Counted from the first letter of the stretch, positions 25,984 through 35,671 are shown. The stretch is DNA of 64,000 bases from CAZGXM01 sp964529795 (GCA_964529795.1 CAZGXM010000001.1:1-64000), one strand, 5' to 3'. Program-made: numbers and translations. The notes: generated from the letters alone by a model not told the origin.

Positions 25984-26997
25984 TTGACAAGAGCAAGCAA
26001 AACCAGATTAACAATGATTATTGTTCTTATCATAATATTAACTCTGGTGGTATGGTTCCTGTTCTCTTTTCTAAACCGGGAAGACAGAGAAAGTATTTTT
26101 AGAAAAGATGCGGAACGTGAAACCGCTGTATTGACACCTCGCCGCGTGGCGGCAATTTCCGGCACCGGCGGGCGAAGTTTAAACAGGCCTTTGGGGGTGA
26201 CTGTTAACGCAGTCGGTACCGTGGTGATTGCCGATTCGGGAAACAACCGGGTTATGATTTTCAGTTCCCGGGGAAAGTTTTTACGCCAATTTGGGAAAAA
26301 AGGGACGGGGAAGGCAGAGTTTGATTATCCCGTCGCAGTGGCGGTAAATGGTCAAGGGACTGTCCTATATGTAGCGGATTTTAACAATAACCGTATCCAG
26401 GTTTTGGACTTCCAAGACGGGGACTATCGCTATACCCTTCCCAAGAAAGCTGACAAAAAAGAAATTGGTGTCATTCAGCCGGTAGCTTTGGTACTGGATG
26501 GTAGTGACAATTTGTATGTGTCAGATGTTTCCGGGCAGAGAATTGTTGTTTTTGATAAAACAGGAAAATATTTATATCAATTTGGCAAACCCGGCAAGGA
26601 AGAAGGTCAACTCCAGTTTGCCAATGGTCTGGCGATAGATGACGAAAAAGGCTTGCTTTATGTTGCCGATACCAATAACGGCAGGGTACAATTATTCAGT
26701 AAAAAGGGAAAATTTTTAAGAAGTATTGCCCATATGGGGAAAAGGCAAATGTTGGTCACCCCGCGGGGTATTGTTTTGGATAAAGCAAAAGGTTTGCTTT
26801 ATATAGCTGATACTGTCACTCAACGAGTATATATCTATGAGATTGATACGAAAAGAGTTGGTATTATAGACAACTTGGGTAACGGGCAGAGTCAAATGAG
26901 TTTTCCCAATGGTTTGGCTTTGGACCAAACAGGCAGGTTATATATAGCGGAGCGGGACAATAATCGAATTTCCGTCTACGCTTACCGGAATAATTAG
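25984..26997 (+). CDS. Membrane-anchored NHL beta-propeller protein, module 3
   Basis: A 337-residue protein with one N-terminal helix (about 8-28) and about six NHL blades, including RPLGVTVNAVGTVVIADSGN, YPVAVAVNGQGTVLYVADF, FANGLAIDDEKGLLYVADTN and FPNGLALDQTGRLYIAERDN. TTG 25984 follows AGGAGGTCCGGCA. It is the third propeller in the cluster and has no TPR partner; its downstream neighbour is the large Fn3 surface protein. It differs from the module 1 and 2 propellers in having basic inserts (KKADKKEIG). Confidence 0.82.
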   Translation: MTRASKTRLTMIIVLIIILTLVVWFLFSFLNREDRESIFRKDAERETAVLTPRRVAAISGTGGRSLNRPLGVTVNAVGTVVIADSGNNRVMIFSSRGKFLRQFGKKGTGKAEFDYPVAVAVNGQGTVLYVADFNNNRIQVLDFQDGDYRYTLPKKADKKEIGVIQPVALVLDGSDNLYVSDVSGQRIVVFDKTGKYLYQFGKPGKEEGQLQFANGLAIDDEKGLLYVADTNNGRVQLFSKKGKFLRSIAHMGKRQMLVTPRGIVLDKAKGLLYIADTVTQRVYIYEIDTKRVGIIDNLGNGQSQMSFPNGLALDQTGRLYIAERDNNRISVYAYRNN

Positions 26998-27026
26998 GGT
27001 TTGCAAAGGGGAGGGGAGGTGGAACA

Positions 27027-30020
27027 ATGGACGTGTCCAAGTTTCTTCCCGGAGAGCCCAGTTTTCGTGTCAAATTATGTCTAGCAACTTTAATGATTAT
27101 GGGGATTATTTTTGTAAGTTTTGGCTTGCTAAATTATGACGTCAGTGCTCGCAACAATTTACAGAACGGTAGTTTTAGCAGCAATCTTGCCGATTGGAAC
27201 ATTGGCGGTGATGCAGTTGTTGCATGGACGACTGATGGTTACACGGGTGACCTGTTTCTTGACGGGATAAGATATGCCGGGCAGGGCGGAGCTGTCAAAT
27301 TGCAGACTCCTCCGGGAAGTAACGGCAGCACCTCCGGTAGTGTTTATCAAGACGTGTATATACCGGATGCTTCTTCCCATGTCAAAATTAGCTTTGCCTG
27401 GACCAAAGGGGCCGTGGGGACCCCTGAAAAACAGGTTGCCCAAATAAACCTCTTACGGCCGGGCAAGATAAAGCCGGTCACTGTATGGGAAGATGCCGGC
27501 GTGTTTGATAATGTCTACACCTCCGTCTATAACGATGTTTACCAACGGCAGGCAGACTGGCAGGTTGTTGAAGACCTGGATTTGTCACGGCATATTACCG
27601 TGCCGGGCAATTACCAACTGCAGCTGACAGCCCAGTTGAAGAATGGCAGTGGTGCAAATGCCCGGGCCTGGGTGATGTTTGATGAAGTTAACTTGAGCAT
27701 ATCTGCGCCTGACAGGGAGCCGCCGGTTCCACCAACCGGTCTGACAGCGCAGGACACCCGCAGGGGCGGGGGAATCAGCCTCCGCTGGGGCCCCAATGTT
27801 GAATCGGACCTTGACGGGTATAATGTTTACCGGTCGCCAAATACTGCGGATTCATATGTAAAAATTAACAGTGCGCCGGTAACAGGCAACAGTTTTTTCG
27901 ATTCGGGACTTATTGACAATCTTACTTATTACTATAAGATTACTGCTGTGGATTATGCCGGTAATGAATCCGGTTTTTCCCGGGCAGTATCTGTTACCCC
28001 CACGTTAGATGATATTCCACCGGCAACGCCAACCGGTTTTACCGTTAAAGATCCTCGGACCGGAAATAAATTGCAATTAAGCTGGGAGCCCAATCAGGAA
28101 ACGGATTTTGCAGGATATATAGTGTACCGGGCAAATTCTTCGGAAGGCAGATTTGAACGAGTAACCCCGGAAGTTCTTACAGACACGACATATATTGATA
28201 CTAATGTTGAGAATAACGTTGAATATTTCTATCAGCTCGCGGCTATCGACGATGTAGGAAACAAGTCGCAACCAACGGAAATCATTGGCGGCATTCCCAC
28301 CCGCGACATTACGCCGCCGGATACGCCGCGCAACCTGAGGGCAGATAACCCGGGTACGGGGACGAGGCTGGATATATCCTGGAGTGCCAGCAACGCTGGT
28401 GATGTGGCAGGGTATATCCTCTACCGCAGCATCACCTTGAATGGTGAATACCGTGTAATTGCCAAGGCCGTTTACCGGACTGTATATGCAGATAGTGATG
28501 TGCAAAGAGACAACACCTACTGGTATAAAATTGCTGCGTATGACAGTGTGGGTAATGTCTCAGACCTGTCCGCAGCGGTCGCAGGTACCGCTCTTGACAT
28601 GATAGCTCCTGATGTCCCCGGAGGATTAAATATTCTTGATCCATGGACGGGAACTGAGTTGCTGGTTAACTGGCGGCGCAATACAGAAAATGACTTGGCC
28701 GGTTATAACCTTTACCGCAGCACATCAGCGCAGGGAAGCTACGATAAGATTAATACGGAATTATTGCCGGGGACTGCTTTTATGGATACCGGCCTCGAAC
28801 AGGGGCAGACATACTATTATCGGGTAACTGCAGTGGATACCACAGGAAATGAAAGTGGACCATCTGGGTATATGGAGGCGAAACCTTACATTGGTATTGC
28901 GGAAAATATTTATAATCGCAATGGCAAGCTTCCTGCAAGGTTGCGTATTGAATTAAGTAATTCCGTGCTTTTTGTAGACCAACCGAAAAACAGCGTCAAA
29001 ATCAAGACAGTCGCCGAAGATGTTTACGGTCGGCCAGTACCGGTTTCCGGTACCTGGAAATATGCCACTGATTTCAGCCGTTTCCGCAAACTCAAATCTG
29101 TTTCATCCGGTGCGGTGGAAGGTGAATTTACCAGCACGCATACTGGTACAGCCAACATAATTGTGGAGTTTATTCCAGATTCACCGGCAGGCTCCCCTGT
29201 TCGTATCACCACTCAGGTGAGAGCGCTGGACTGGAATATCAGTTTAGATGTATCCGGAAATCAAACCATTACCGGCGGAGAGGATATTACTTTATCTGCT
29301 ACTATCACTGACCATAATGGTGTGGCTGTAACCGACCCCGGTGCCCGAGTTGCATTCAAAGTTGGTCATCCTAACAAGGTTCCTGACGCTTTGCGAAAAA
29401 GGCCAAAGGTAGGTCGCTATCAGGATGATGGTAAGGCGCTGGCTTTGAACAGCCTTGGAATTCCAACCGGTGTGGGCAGGCCGGATTCCCGGGGGCGGGT
29501 GAAAGGCAGGCTGGTTGCCAGTACCGTCCCTGGTAAAAACAGGGTTATAGCGGTACTCCGGTATCGTGACCCGCTGGTACCGGGGGCGCCTCTACTGGAA
29601 GCTGGTATTTCGCGAACTAAAGAGATTGATGTTAATCCTGGCCCGGCAAGTTATATCGGCTGGGGACCGGACAAACTTTCCATTAAACCGGGTAAGGTTT
29701 ACCAGGCCACCATTCACGCTTATGATGCTTTCGGAAATATTACGGATGACACCGGCAATCTCAAGGTCAGTGTTCAGTCGCCGGAAGACGGGCATGTAAA
29801 TTTCTCGTTGGACCGGGGCGAGACATGGATTGCCGATAGTGACTGGCACCCTGTTCCCTTGGGAACAAGGGTGGAGTTTCTGGCAACCAAAACTGCCAGT
29901 AAGGAATGGCGAGGAGGATACGGTTTTCTGTTGGTAAGGATTGACCGGGGAGGGGCGCGTCTCGCCGCTCCCCCGGGTATTAATCAGGTAAACAAGCCGC
30001 TGTATATTCAAGTTAAGTAA
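27027..30020 (+). CDS. Large Fn3/Ig-like surface protein without haem sites
   Basis: A 997-residue exported protein. An N-terminal hydrophobic segment (about 15-37) acts as signal or anchor. Residues 42-225 look like a carbohydrate-binding or jelly-roll domain (LQNGSFSSNLADWNIGGDAV). Four Fn3 domains follow at about 228-325, 327-420, 425-520 and 523-617, each starting near D-x-x-(P/A)P-x-x-P and containing L(D/A)GY.(V/L)YR. The remainder (about 640-997) has invasin-type Ig-like strands (VSGNQTITGGEDITLSATITD). No CXXCH motif, LPXTG or S-layer homology motif is seen. GGGGAGGTGGAACA precedes ATG 27027. Its place between NHL and 15-haem genes suggests a wall scaffold for the cytochromes (inference). 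Confidence 0.8.
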   Translation: MDVSKFLPGEPSFRVKLCLATLMIMGIIFVSFGLLNYDVSARNNLQNGSFSSNLADWNIGGDAVVAWTTDGYTGDLFLDGIRYAGQGGAVKLQTPPGSNGSTSGSVYQDVYIPDASSHVKISFAWTKGAVGTPEKQVAQINLLRPGKIKPVTVWEDAGVFDNVYTSVYNDVYQRQADWQVVEDLDLSRHITVPGNYQLQLTAQLKNGSGANARAWVMFDEVNLSISAPDREPPVPPTGLTAQDTRRGGGISLRWGPNVESDLDGYNVYRSPNTADSYVKINSAPVTGNSFFDSGLIDNLTYYYKITAVDYAGNESGFSRAVSVTPTLDDIPPATPTGFTVKDPRTGNKLQLSWEPNQETDFAGYIVYRANSSEGRFERVTPEVLTDTTYIDTNVENNVEYFYQLAAIDDVGNKSQPTEIIGGIPTRDITPPDTPRNLRADNPGTGTRLDISWSASNAGDVAGYILYRSITLNGEYRVIAKAVYRTVYADSDVQRDNTYWYKIAAYDSVGNVSDLSAAVAGTALDMIAPDVPGGLNILDPWTGTELLVNWRRNTENDLAGYNLYRSTSAQGSYDKINTELLPGTAFMDTGLEQGQTYYYRVTAVDTTGNESGPSGYMEAKPYIGIAENIYNRNGKLPARLRIELSNSVLFVDQPKNSVKIKTVAEDVYGRPVPVSGTWKYATDFSRFRKLKSVSSGAVEGEFTSTHTGTANIIVEFIPDSPAGSPVRITTQVRALDWNISLDVSGNQTITGGEDITLSATITDHNGVAVTDPGARVAFKVGHPNKVPDALRKRPKVGRYQDDGKALALNSLGIPTGVGRPDSRGRVKGRLVASTVPGKNRVIAVLRYRDPLVPGAPLLEAGISRTKEIDVNPGPASYIGWGPDKLSIKPGKVYQATIHAYDAFGNITDDTGNLKVSVQSPEDGHVNFSLDRGETWIADSDWHPVPLGTRVEFLATKTASKEWRGGYGFLLVRIDRGGARLAAPPGINQVNKPLYIQVK

Positions 30021-30102
30021 TCCCGGACTGCAGGTAAAAAAACAACCGGCGGTCTCATGCCAGAGTACAATGCCAGGCCCCTACGGGCGAGAGCAAGATA
30101 CC

Positions 30103-32688
30103 GGAGCAGGTGGTGACAACGTTGAGCAAGCACTTTTTGCCTGACAATATAGTTAAATTTTGCCGTGGCAGTTTGCAAGTGAGCACATTATTGATTGCCG
30201 TCGTGATATTATTTTCAGGTTTGGGAGAAACCGCCCTTGCTGCCGATACGACACCGCCGTCGCTACCGGCAAATCTGACGGCGACAGCGGTTAGCAGCAG
30301 CCAGATAAGGCTGGACTGGACGGCCAGTACCGATGATACCGGCGTGGCAGGCTACAAGATTTTTCGCAGTACCGATGGTGTCACCTTTAAAGAGGTACGT
30401 ACAGCCGGGGGGACAACCTTCATTGATACCGGGTTACAGGCAAATACGGCATATTACTACAAGGTGCAGGCCTATGATGCAGCCGGGAACACTTCCGGTG
30501 ACAGCAATACGGCCAGTGCGACCACTGCTGCCCCCGGCACTTTTACCGTGCCCCACGGGCCGTATATCGAAAACCCCGCGGCATGTGCCTCGTGCCACAG
30601 CAGCCATGCAGCACCCGGCTTTGACCTGCTGACCCAGTCCACCGTAACCGGGGTATGCTATACCTGCCATGACGGCACCGGGAGCAACTACAACGTGCAG
30701 GCTTTGTTCAGCAGCAGCAGCGGCAATGTCAGCTTTCACCCGGTAAGGGACACCGGGAATATCGCGATTAACGGCGTGATAGAATGCGTCAGCTGCCATA
30801 ATCCCCACGGGGACGAGGACCCCGGTAACCCCGGCAGCGTCTACCCCAGGTTACTGAGGAGTAACGACGGCACAAATAATTACTATCAGGGAAATGACTT
30901 TTGCCTGGCCTGTCACGGTACAACCGACCAGAATTTCACCGGGCCGGCAGACACCTACTGGGAGGATACACTGGGTGACCACAGCAATGACAATGCCGCC
31001 CATTATGATGCGACCAAAGCCGCATTACAGCCGTCTTCCGGGACGGAAGTGACCTGCGTCAAGTGTCATGACAAACACGCCGGGGCCAATGATTGGCTTT
31101 TACTGGCAGCGGGCAGGACGCTTTGTTTTAACTGCCATGATGACGTTTCAAATTCCATGAGTGGGAAAGATATAAAAGCCGAGTACGGCCAGCCCGCCTC
31201 CGGGTCGCTGCATGACCTGACCGGCACCGAGCCGGAAGTGAGGATGGAGTGCACCAGCTGTCACGGCCCGCATACGGTAGGGCCGGCCCCGATAATGGAC
31301 CCGCAACCAAAGCCATATTCGGCCTTATCCGACCCCGATAATACCAAGAAAGTATTTACCCGGGATAATACGGCAACCGGCAGGGTTACCATCGGTGATG
31401 ACCTGGACTTTTGTCTGAAATGCCATGACGGGTCGCCGCCGACAGCGGTGGCGGATACCAATACCTTTGTACCGGAGACCATTGTCTTTCCCAGCGCCCC
31501 GGTAACCATCAACGGTTCCGGGTACAACAAGAGCACCTATTTGAATTCCACCCACCACACGGCGGTGGGGATACACTGTACGGACTGCCATGAATCCCAC
31601 GGTTCGTCAAACTATAACTTATGGAAGTACCCGGAGGATACCGCTACGCAAAGCGGCATCTGTCTGCGGTGTCATGACGGCACCAATCCGGACTATCCCG
31701 GGGCGTTAGACATTAAGACAGAGGTCACTAAAGGTACCAACAATAATTACCGGCACCCGGTGCTGGACGTCAATGCCGGCACCAATCACTTTAACAAGGA
31801 GGACTACCAGGACCGGCCGCTGGCGGAGCGGCATGCCGAGTGTACCGACTGCCACGACCCGCATTCCGAGGAGCCGACGCCGCCGGGGACAGTGGCGCCG
31901 CAGCTTCCCGGGCCGTTGAAGAACATCAGCGGTGTGGGGGTGGATTACCGGGCCGGCCAGGCTGACGAAGTTACCTGGGACAATTATGAAACCAACCCGC
32001 CCACGTTTACTTTTAAATATGCGGTGGACTACCAGTATGAGATCTGTTTCAAGTGTCATTCCTATTACAGTTACGGTACCAACCCGCCTACTCCTGACGG
32101 GAGTAGGACTCAAACCGATCCTGCCAAGGAGTTCAACCCGGCCAATCCCGGCGGGCACATGGTGATTGTGGGCGACACCACCGGCGTCAGCCCGAAACCT
32201 GGCGGCGGTTATTACGGCGCCTTTGTCGGTCAGGACCGCTGGGGCAACCTGTGGAATGCCGAGAGTTTCCTTTATTGTGATGACTGCCACGGCAGTGACG
32301 ACCCTAATGCACCTTTTGGACCACACGGTTCGAACAATAAATATATCCTTAAAAAACCGTATAAACCAACTACACAAAGCGATGCTAGCGATGGTACCGG
32401 GGCCGATGCCGACTCGGACCAGCACCTGTGTTTCTCCTGCCACGACCCGGCGGTTTATATGGGGACGGACCAAAATTACGGGGCGGACCAGACCGGGTTC
32501 TCCGGTGGGGGGAAAAATTTGCACAACCTGCATTCAGGTAAGAAAAGGCGGTCCTGCAACGCCTGTCATACTATGGTGGTGCACGGTTCGCGTCTGCCGC
32601 ACCTGCTGGTAAACCCTGACGACCCCTATCCTTACAACAATAATTCTATTAACGAGTTTGATTTTGACCGTGATAAACAGGCGGACCC
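30103..32688 (+). repeat. Tandem duplication, copy 1 (2.59 kb)
   Basis: This segment recurs at a fixed offset of 2868 bases (32971-35556). Frames read in all other phases are also identical between the copies, so the nucleotide sequence appears identical throughout, as far as I could compare by eye. It begins at the ribosome site GGAGCAGGTGG and stops at a silent T/C difference about 85 bases before the stop codon. Confidence 0.9.
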
Positions 32689-32773
32689 TTACAGCCAGAA
32701 CCTGATCAATTCCATAAAGAACAATGCCGGTAACTGGCAGGAAAGTGACTGTACGCACAATGTCTGCGGATAA
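30122..32773 (+). CDS. Fn3-pentadecahaem cytochrome c, tandem copy A
   Basis: An 883-residue exported cytochrome with fifteen CXXCH sites. The signal peptide (about 1-38) ends near ALAADTTPP. One Fn3 domain (about 41-139) precedes the haems, which run from CASCH near residue 156 to CNACH near residue 820. They come in pairs of the CHxxHG/CHDGT type (for example CVSCHNPHG, CLRCHDGTN). The C-terminus has a CTHNVCG cysteine pair that is not a haem site. TTG 30122 is chosen because GGTGGTGA lies five bases before it and the same bases are kept in copy B; in-frame GTG codons at 30110 and 30113 are alternatives. Likely a surface electron carrier. Nearly identical to the next gene. Confidence 0.87.
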   Translation: MSKHFLPDNIVKFCRGSLQVSTLLIAVVILFSGLGETALAADTTPPSLPANLTATAVSSSQIRLDWTASTDDTGVAGYKIFRSTDGVTFKEVRTAGGTTFIDTGLQANTAYYYKVQAYDAAGNTSGDSNTASATTAAPGTFTVPHGPYIENPAACASCHSSHAAPGFDLLTQSTVTGVCYTCHDGTGSNYNVQALFSSSSGNVSFHPVRDTGNIAINGVIECVSCHNPHGDEDPGNPGSVYPRLLRSNDGTNNYYQGNDFCLACHGTTDQNFTGPADTYWEDTLGDHSNDNAAHYDATKAALQPSSGTEVTCVKCHDKHAGANDWLLLAAGRTLCFNCHDDVSNSMSGKDIKAEYGQPASGSLHDLTGTEPEVRMECTSCHGPHTVGPAPIMDPQPKPYSALSDPDNTKKVFTRDNTATGRVTIGDDLDFCLKCHDGSPPTAVADTNTFVPETIVFPSAPVTINGSGYNKSTYLNSTHHTAVGIHCTDCHESHGSSNYNLWKYPEDTATQSGICLRCHDGTNPDYPGALDIKTEVTKGTNNNYRHPVLDVNAGTNHFNKEDYQDRPLAERHAECTDCHDPHSEEPTPPGTVAPQLPGPLKNISGVGVDYRAGQADEVTWDNYETNPPTFTFKYAVDYQYEICFKCHSYYSYGTNPPTPDGSRTQTDPAKEFNPANPGGHMVIVGDTTGVSPKPGGGYYGAFVGQDRWGNLWNAESFLYCDDCHGSDDPNAPFGPHGSNNKYILKKPYKPTTQSDASDGTGADADSDQHLCFSCHDPAVYMGTDQNYGADQTGFSGGGKNLHNLHSGKKRRSCNACHTMVVHGSRLPHLLVNPDDPYPYNNNSINEFDFDRDKQADPYSQNLINSIKNNAGNWQESDCTHNVCG

Positions 32774-32826
32774 ATAGAAAAAAATTAAATATTAACACTG
32801 AGGAGTCCCGAGACTGTAAGTCCTGA

Positions 32827-32856
32827 GGCCAGCTTTGCCAAGCTGGTCTTTTCTTA
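32827..32856 (+). terminator. Terminator between the two tandem cytochrome genes
   Basis: GGCCAGCTT (32827-32835) pairs with AAGCTGGTC (32840-32848) around a four-base loop, then TTTTCTTA. It would separate copy A from copy B, so copy B probably has its own promoter in 32857-32950, though none is clear. Confidence 0.75.
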
Positions 32857-32950
32857 TTGTATCGGTGCAGCGGGAGTGGTCACTTTACTACCATCAGATT
32901 GCTGCACTTGTGTACCAATGATTAAGATTGGCCCAAGGGGGGTGGATTTT

Positions 32951-35641
32951 ATGCCGGGATTTGGTGATATGGAGCAGGTGGTGACAACGTTGAGCAAGCA
33001 CTTTTTGCCTGACAATATAGTTAAATTTTGCCGTGGCAGTTTGCAAGTGAGCACATTATTGATTGCCGTCGTGATATTATTTTCAGGTTTGGGAGAAACC
33101 GCCCTTGCTGCCGATACGACACCGCCGTCGCTACCGGCAAATCTGACGGCGACAGCGGTTAGCAGCAGCCAGATAAGGCTGGACTGGACGGCCAGTACCG
33201 ATGATACCGGCGTGGCAGGCTACAAGATTTTTCGCAGTACCGATGGTGTCACCTTTAAAGAGGTACGTACAGCCGGGGGGACAACCTTCATTGATACCGG
33301 GTTACAGGCAAATACGGCATATTACTACAAGGTGCAGGCCTATGATGCAGCCGGGAACACTTCCGGTGACAGCAATACGGCCAGTGCGACCACTGCTGCC
33401 CCCGGCACTTTTACCGTGCCCCACGGGCCGTATATCGAAAACCCCGCGGCATGTGCCTCGTGCCACAGCAGCCATGCAGCACCCGGCTTTGACCTGCTGA
33501 CCCAGTCCACCGTAACCGGGGTATGCTATACCTGCCATGACGGCACCGGGAGCAACTACAACGTGCAGGCTTTGTTCAGCAGCAGCAGCGGCAATGTCAG
33601 CTTTCACCCGGTAAGGGACACCGGGAATATCGCGATTAACGGCGTGATAGAATGCGTCAGCTGCCATAATCCCCACGGGGACGAGGACCCCGGTAACCCC
33701 GGCAGCGTCTACCCCAGGTTACTGAGGAGTAACGACGGCACAAATAATTACTATCAGGGAAATGACTTTTGCCTGGCCTGTCACGGTACAACCGACCAGA
33801 ATTTCACCGGGCCGGCAGACACCTACTGGGAGGATACACTGGGTGACCACAGCAATGACAATGCCGCCCATTATGATGCGACCAAAGCCGCATTACAGCC
33901 GTCTTCCGGGACGGAAGTGACCTGCGTCAAGTGTCATGACAAACACGCCGGGGCCAATGATTGGCTTTTACTGGCAGCGGGCAGGACGCTTTGTTTTAAC
34001 TGCCATGATGACGTTTCAAATTCCATGAGTGGGAAAGATATAAAAGCCGAGTACGGCCAGCCCGCCTCCGGGTCGCTGCATGACCTGACCGGCACCGAGC
34101 CGGAAGTGAGGATGGAGTGCACCAGCTGTCACGGCCCGCATACGGTAGGGCCGGCCCCGATAATGGACCCGCAACCAAAGCCATATTCGGCCTTATCCGA
34201 CCCCGATAATACCAAGAAAGTATTTACCCGGGATAATACGGCAACCGGCAGGGTTACCATCGGTGATGACCTGGACTTTTGTCTGAAATGCCATGACGGG
34301 TCGCCGCCGACAGCGGTGGCGGATACCAATACCTTTGTACCGGAGACCATTGTCTTTCCCAGCGCCCCGGTAACCATCAACGGTTCCGGGTACAACAAGA
34401 GCACCTATTTGAATTCCACCCACCACACGGCGGTGGGGATACACTGTACGGACTGCCATGAATCCCACGGTTCGTCAAACTATAACTTATGGAAGTACCC
34501 GGAGGATACCGCTACGCAAAGCGGCATCTGTCTGCGGTGTCATGACGGCACCAATCCGGACTATCCCGGGGCGTTAGACATTAAGACAGAGGTCACTAAA
34601 GGTACCAACAATAATTACCGGCACCCGGTGCTGGACGTCAATGCCGGCACCAATCACTTTAACAAGGAGGACTACCAGGACCGGCCGCTGGCGGAGCGGC
34701 ATGCCGAGTGTACCGACTGCCACGACCCGCATTCCGAGGAGCCGACGCCGCCGGGGACAGTGGCGCCGCAGCTTCCCGGGCCGTTGAAGAACATCAGCGG
34801 TGTGGGGGTGGATTACCGGGCCGGCCAGGCTGACGAAGTTACCTGGGACAATTATGAAACCAACCCGCCCACGTTTACTTTTAAATATGCGGTGGACTAC
34901 CAGTATGAGATCTGTTTCAAGTGTCATTCCTATTACAGTTACGGTACCAACCCGCCTACTCCTGACGGGAGTAGGACTCAAACCGATCCTGCCAAGGAGT
35001 TCAACCCGGCCAATCCCGGCGGGCACATGGTGATTGTGGGCGACACCACCGGCGTCAGCCCGAAACCTGGCGGCGGTTATTACGGCGCCTTTGTCGGTCA
35101 GGACCGCTGGGGCAACCTGTGGAATGCCGAGAGTTTCCTTTATTGTGATGACTGCCACGGCAGTGACGACCCTAATGCACCTTTTGGACCACACGGTTCG
35201 AACAATAAATATATCCTTAAAAAACCGTATAAACCAACTACACAAAGCGATGCTAGCGATGGTACCGGGGCCGATGCCGACTCGGACCAGCACCTGTGTT
35301 TCTCCTGCCACGACCCGGCGGTTTATATGGGGACGGACCAAAATTACGGGGCGGACCAGACCGGGTTCTCCGGTGGGGGGAAAAATTTGCACAACCTGCA
35401 TTCAGGTAAGAAAAGGCGGTCCTGCAACGCCTGTCATACTATGGTGGTGCACGGTTCGCGTCTGCCGCACCTGCTGGTAAACCCTGACGACCCCTATCCT
35501 TACAACAATAATTCTATTAACGAGTTTGATTTTGACCGTGATAAACAGGCGGACCCCTACAGCCAGACTTTGGTTAATGCCATTAAAAATGCTGCCGGTA
35601 ACTGGCAGGAAAAGGACTGTACGCACAATATCTGTGGATAA
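32951..35641 (+). CDS. Fn3-pentadecahaem cytochrome c, tandem copy B
   Basis: An 896-residue protein identical in sequence to copy A from VTTLSKHF to ADPYSQ and diverging only in the last 24 residues (TLVNAIKNAAGNWQEKDCTHNICG against NLINSIKNNAGNWQESDCTHNVCG, differing at seven positions). It has the same Fn3 domain and fifteen CXXCH sites. The start at ATG 32951 is supported by AAGGGGGGTGG six bases upstream, which copy A lacks; the shared TTG at 32990 is the alternative. The extra N-terminal MPGFGDMEQ would lengthen the signal peptide's n-region. A weak hairpin follows, then resB. Confidence 0.86.
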   Translation: MPGFGDMEQVVTTLSKHFLPDNIVKFCRGSLQVSTLLIAVVILFSGLGETALAADTTPPSLPANLTATAVSSSQIRLDWTASTDDTGVAGYKIFRSTDGVTFKEVRTAGGTTFIDTGLQANTAYYYKVQAYDAAGNTSGDSNTASATTAAPGTFTVPHGPYIENPAACASCHSSHAAPGFDLLTQSTVTGVCYTCHDGTGSNYNVQALFSSSSGNVSFHPVRDTGNIAINGVIECVSCHNPHGDEDPGNPGSVYPRLLRSNDGTNNYYQGNDFCLACHGTTDQNFTGPADTYWEDTLGDHSNDNAAHYDATKAALQPSSGTEVTCVKCHDKHAGANDWLLLAAGRTLCFNCHDDVSNSMSGKDIKAEYGQPASGSLHDLTGTEPEVRMECTSCHGPHTVGPAPIMDPQPKPYSALSDPDNTKKVFTRDNTATGRVTIGDDLDFCLKCHDGSPPTAVADTNTFVPETIVFPSAPVTINGSGYNKSTYLNSTHHTAVGIHCTDCHESHGSSNYNLWKYPEDTATQSGICLRCHDGTNPDYPGALDIKTEVTKGTNNNYRHPVLDVNAGTNHFNKEDYQDRPLAERHAECTDCHDPHSEEPTPPGTVAPQLPGPLKNISGVGVDYRAGQADEVTWDNYETNPPTFTFKYAVDYQYEICFKCHSYYSYGTNPPTPDGSRTQTDPAKEFNPANPGGHMVIVGDTTGVSPKPGGGYYGAFVGQDRWGNLWNAESFLYCDDCHGSDDPNAPFGPHGSNNKYILKKPYKPTTQSDASDGTGADADSDQHLCFSCHDPAVYMGTDQNYGADQTGFSGGGKNLHNLHSGKKRRSCNACHTMVVHGSRLPHLLVNPDDPYPYNNNSINEFDFDRDKQADPYSQTLVNAIKNAAGNWQEKDCTHNICG
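32971..35556 (+). repeat. Tandem duplication, copy 2 (2.59 kb)
   Basis: Partner of 30103-32688. Flanks differ at once on the left (C against T at the base before GGAGC). On the right the sequences remain homologous but differ at many positions over the last ~85 coding bases. That abrupt change from identity to divergence is what gene conversion leaves. Confidence 0.9.
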
Positions 35642-35671
35642 AACAATATGCGTTGAAGTTTCAAAAGATAG

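Noticed and set aside
31706..32533. A 275-residue reverse-strand frame present in both tandem copies
   Set aside because: Its repetition only reflects the duplicated DNA; the forward frame holds the haem sites.
32798..32827. CTGAGGA followed by a short AGTC/GACT stem, reminiscent of a hammerhead ribozyme core
   Set aside because: The required GAAA after stem II is missing (TGTAA instead) and stems I and III cannot be formed.
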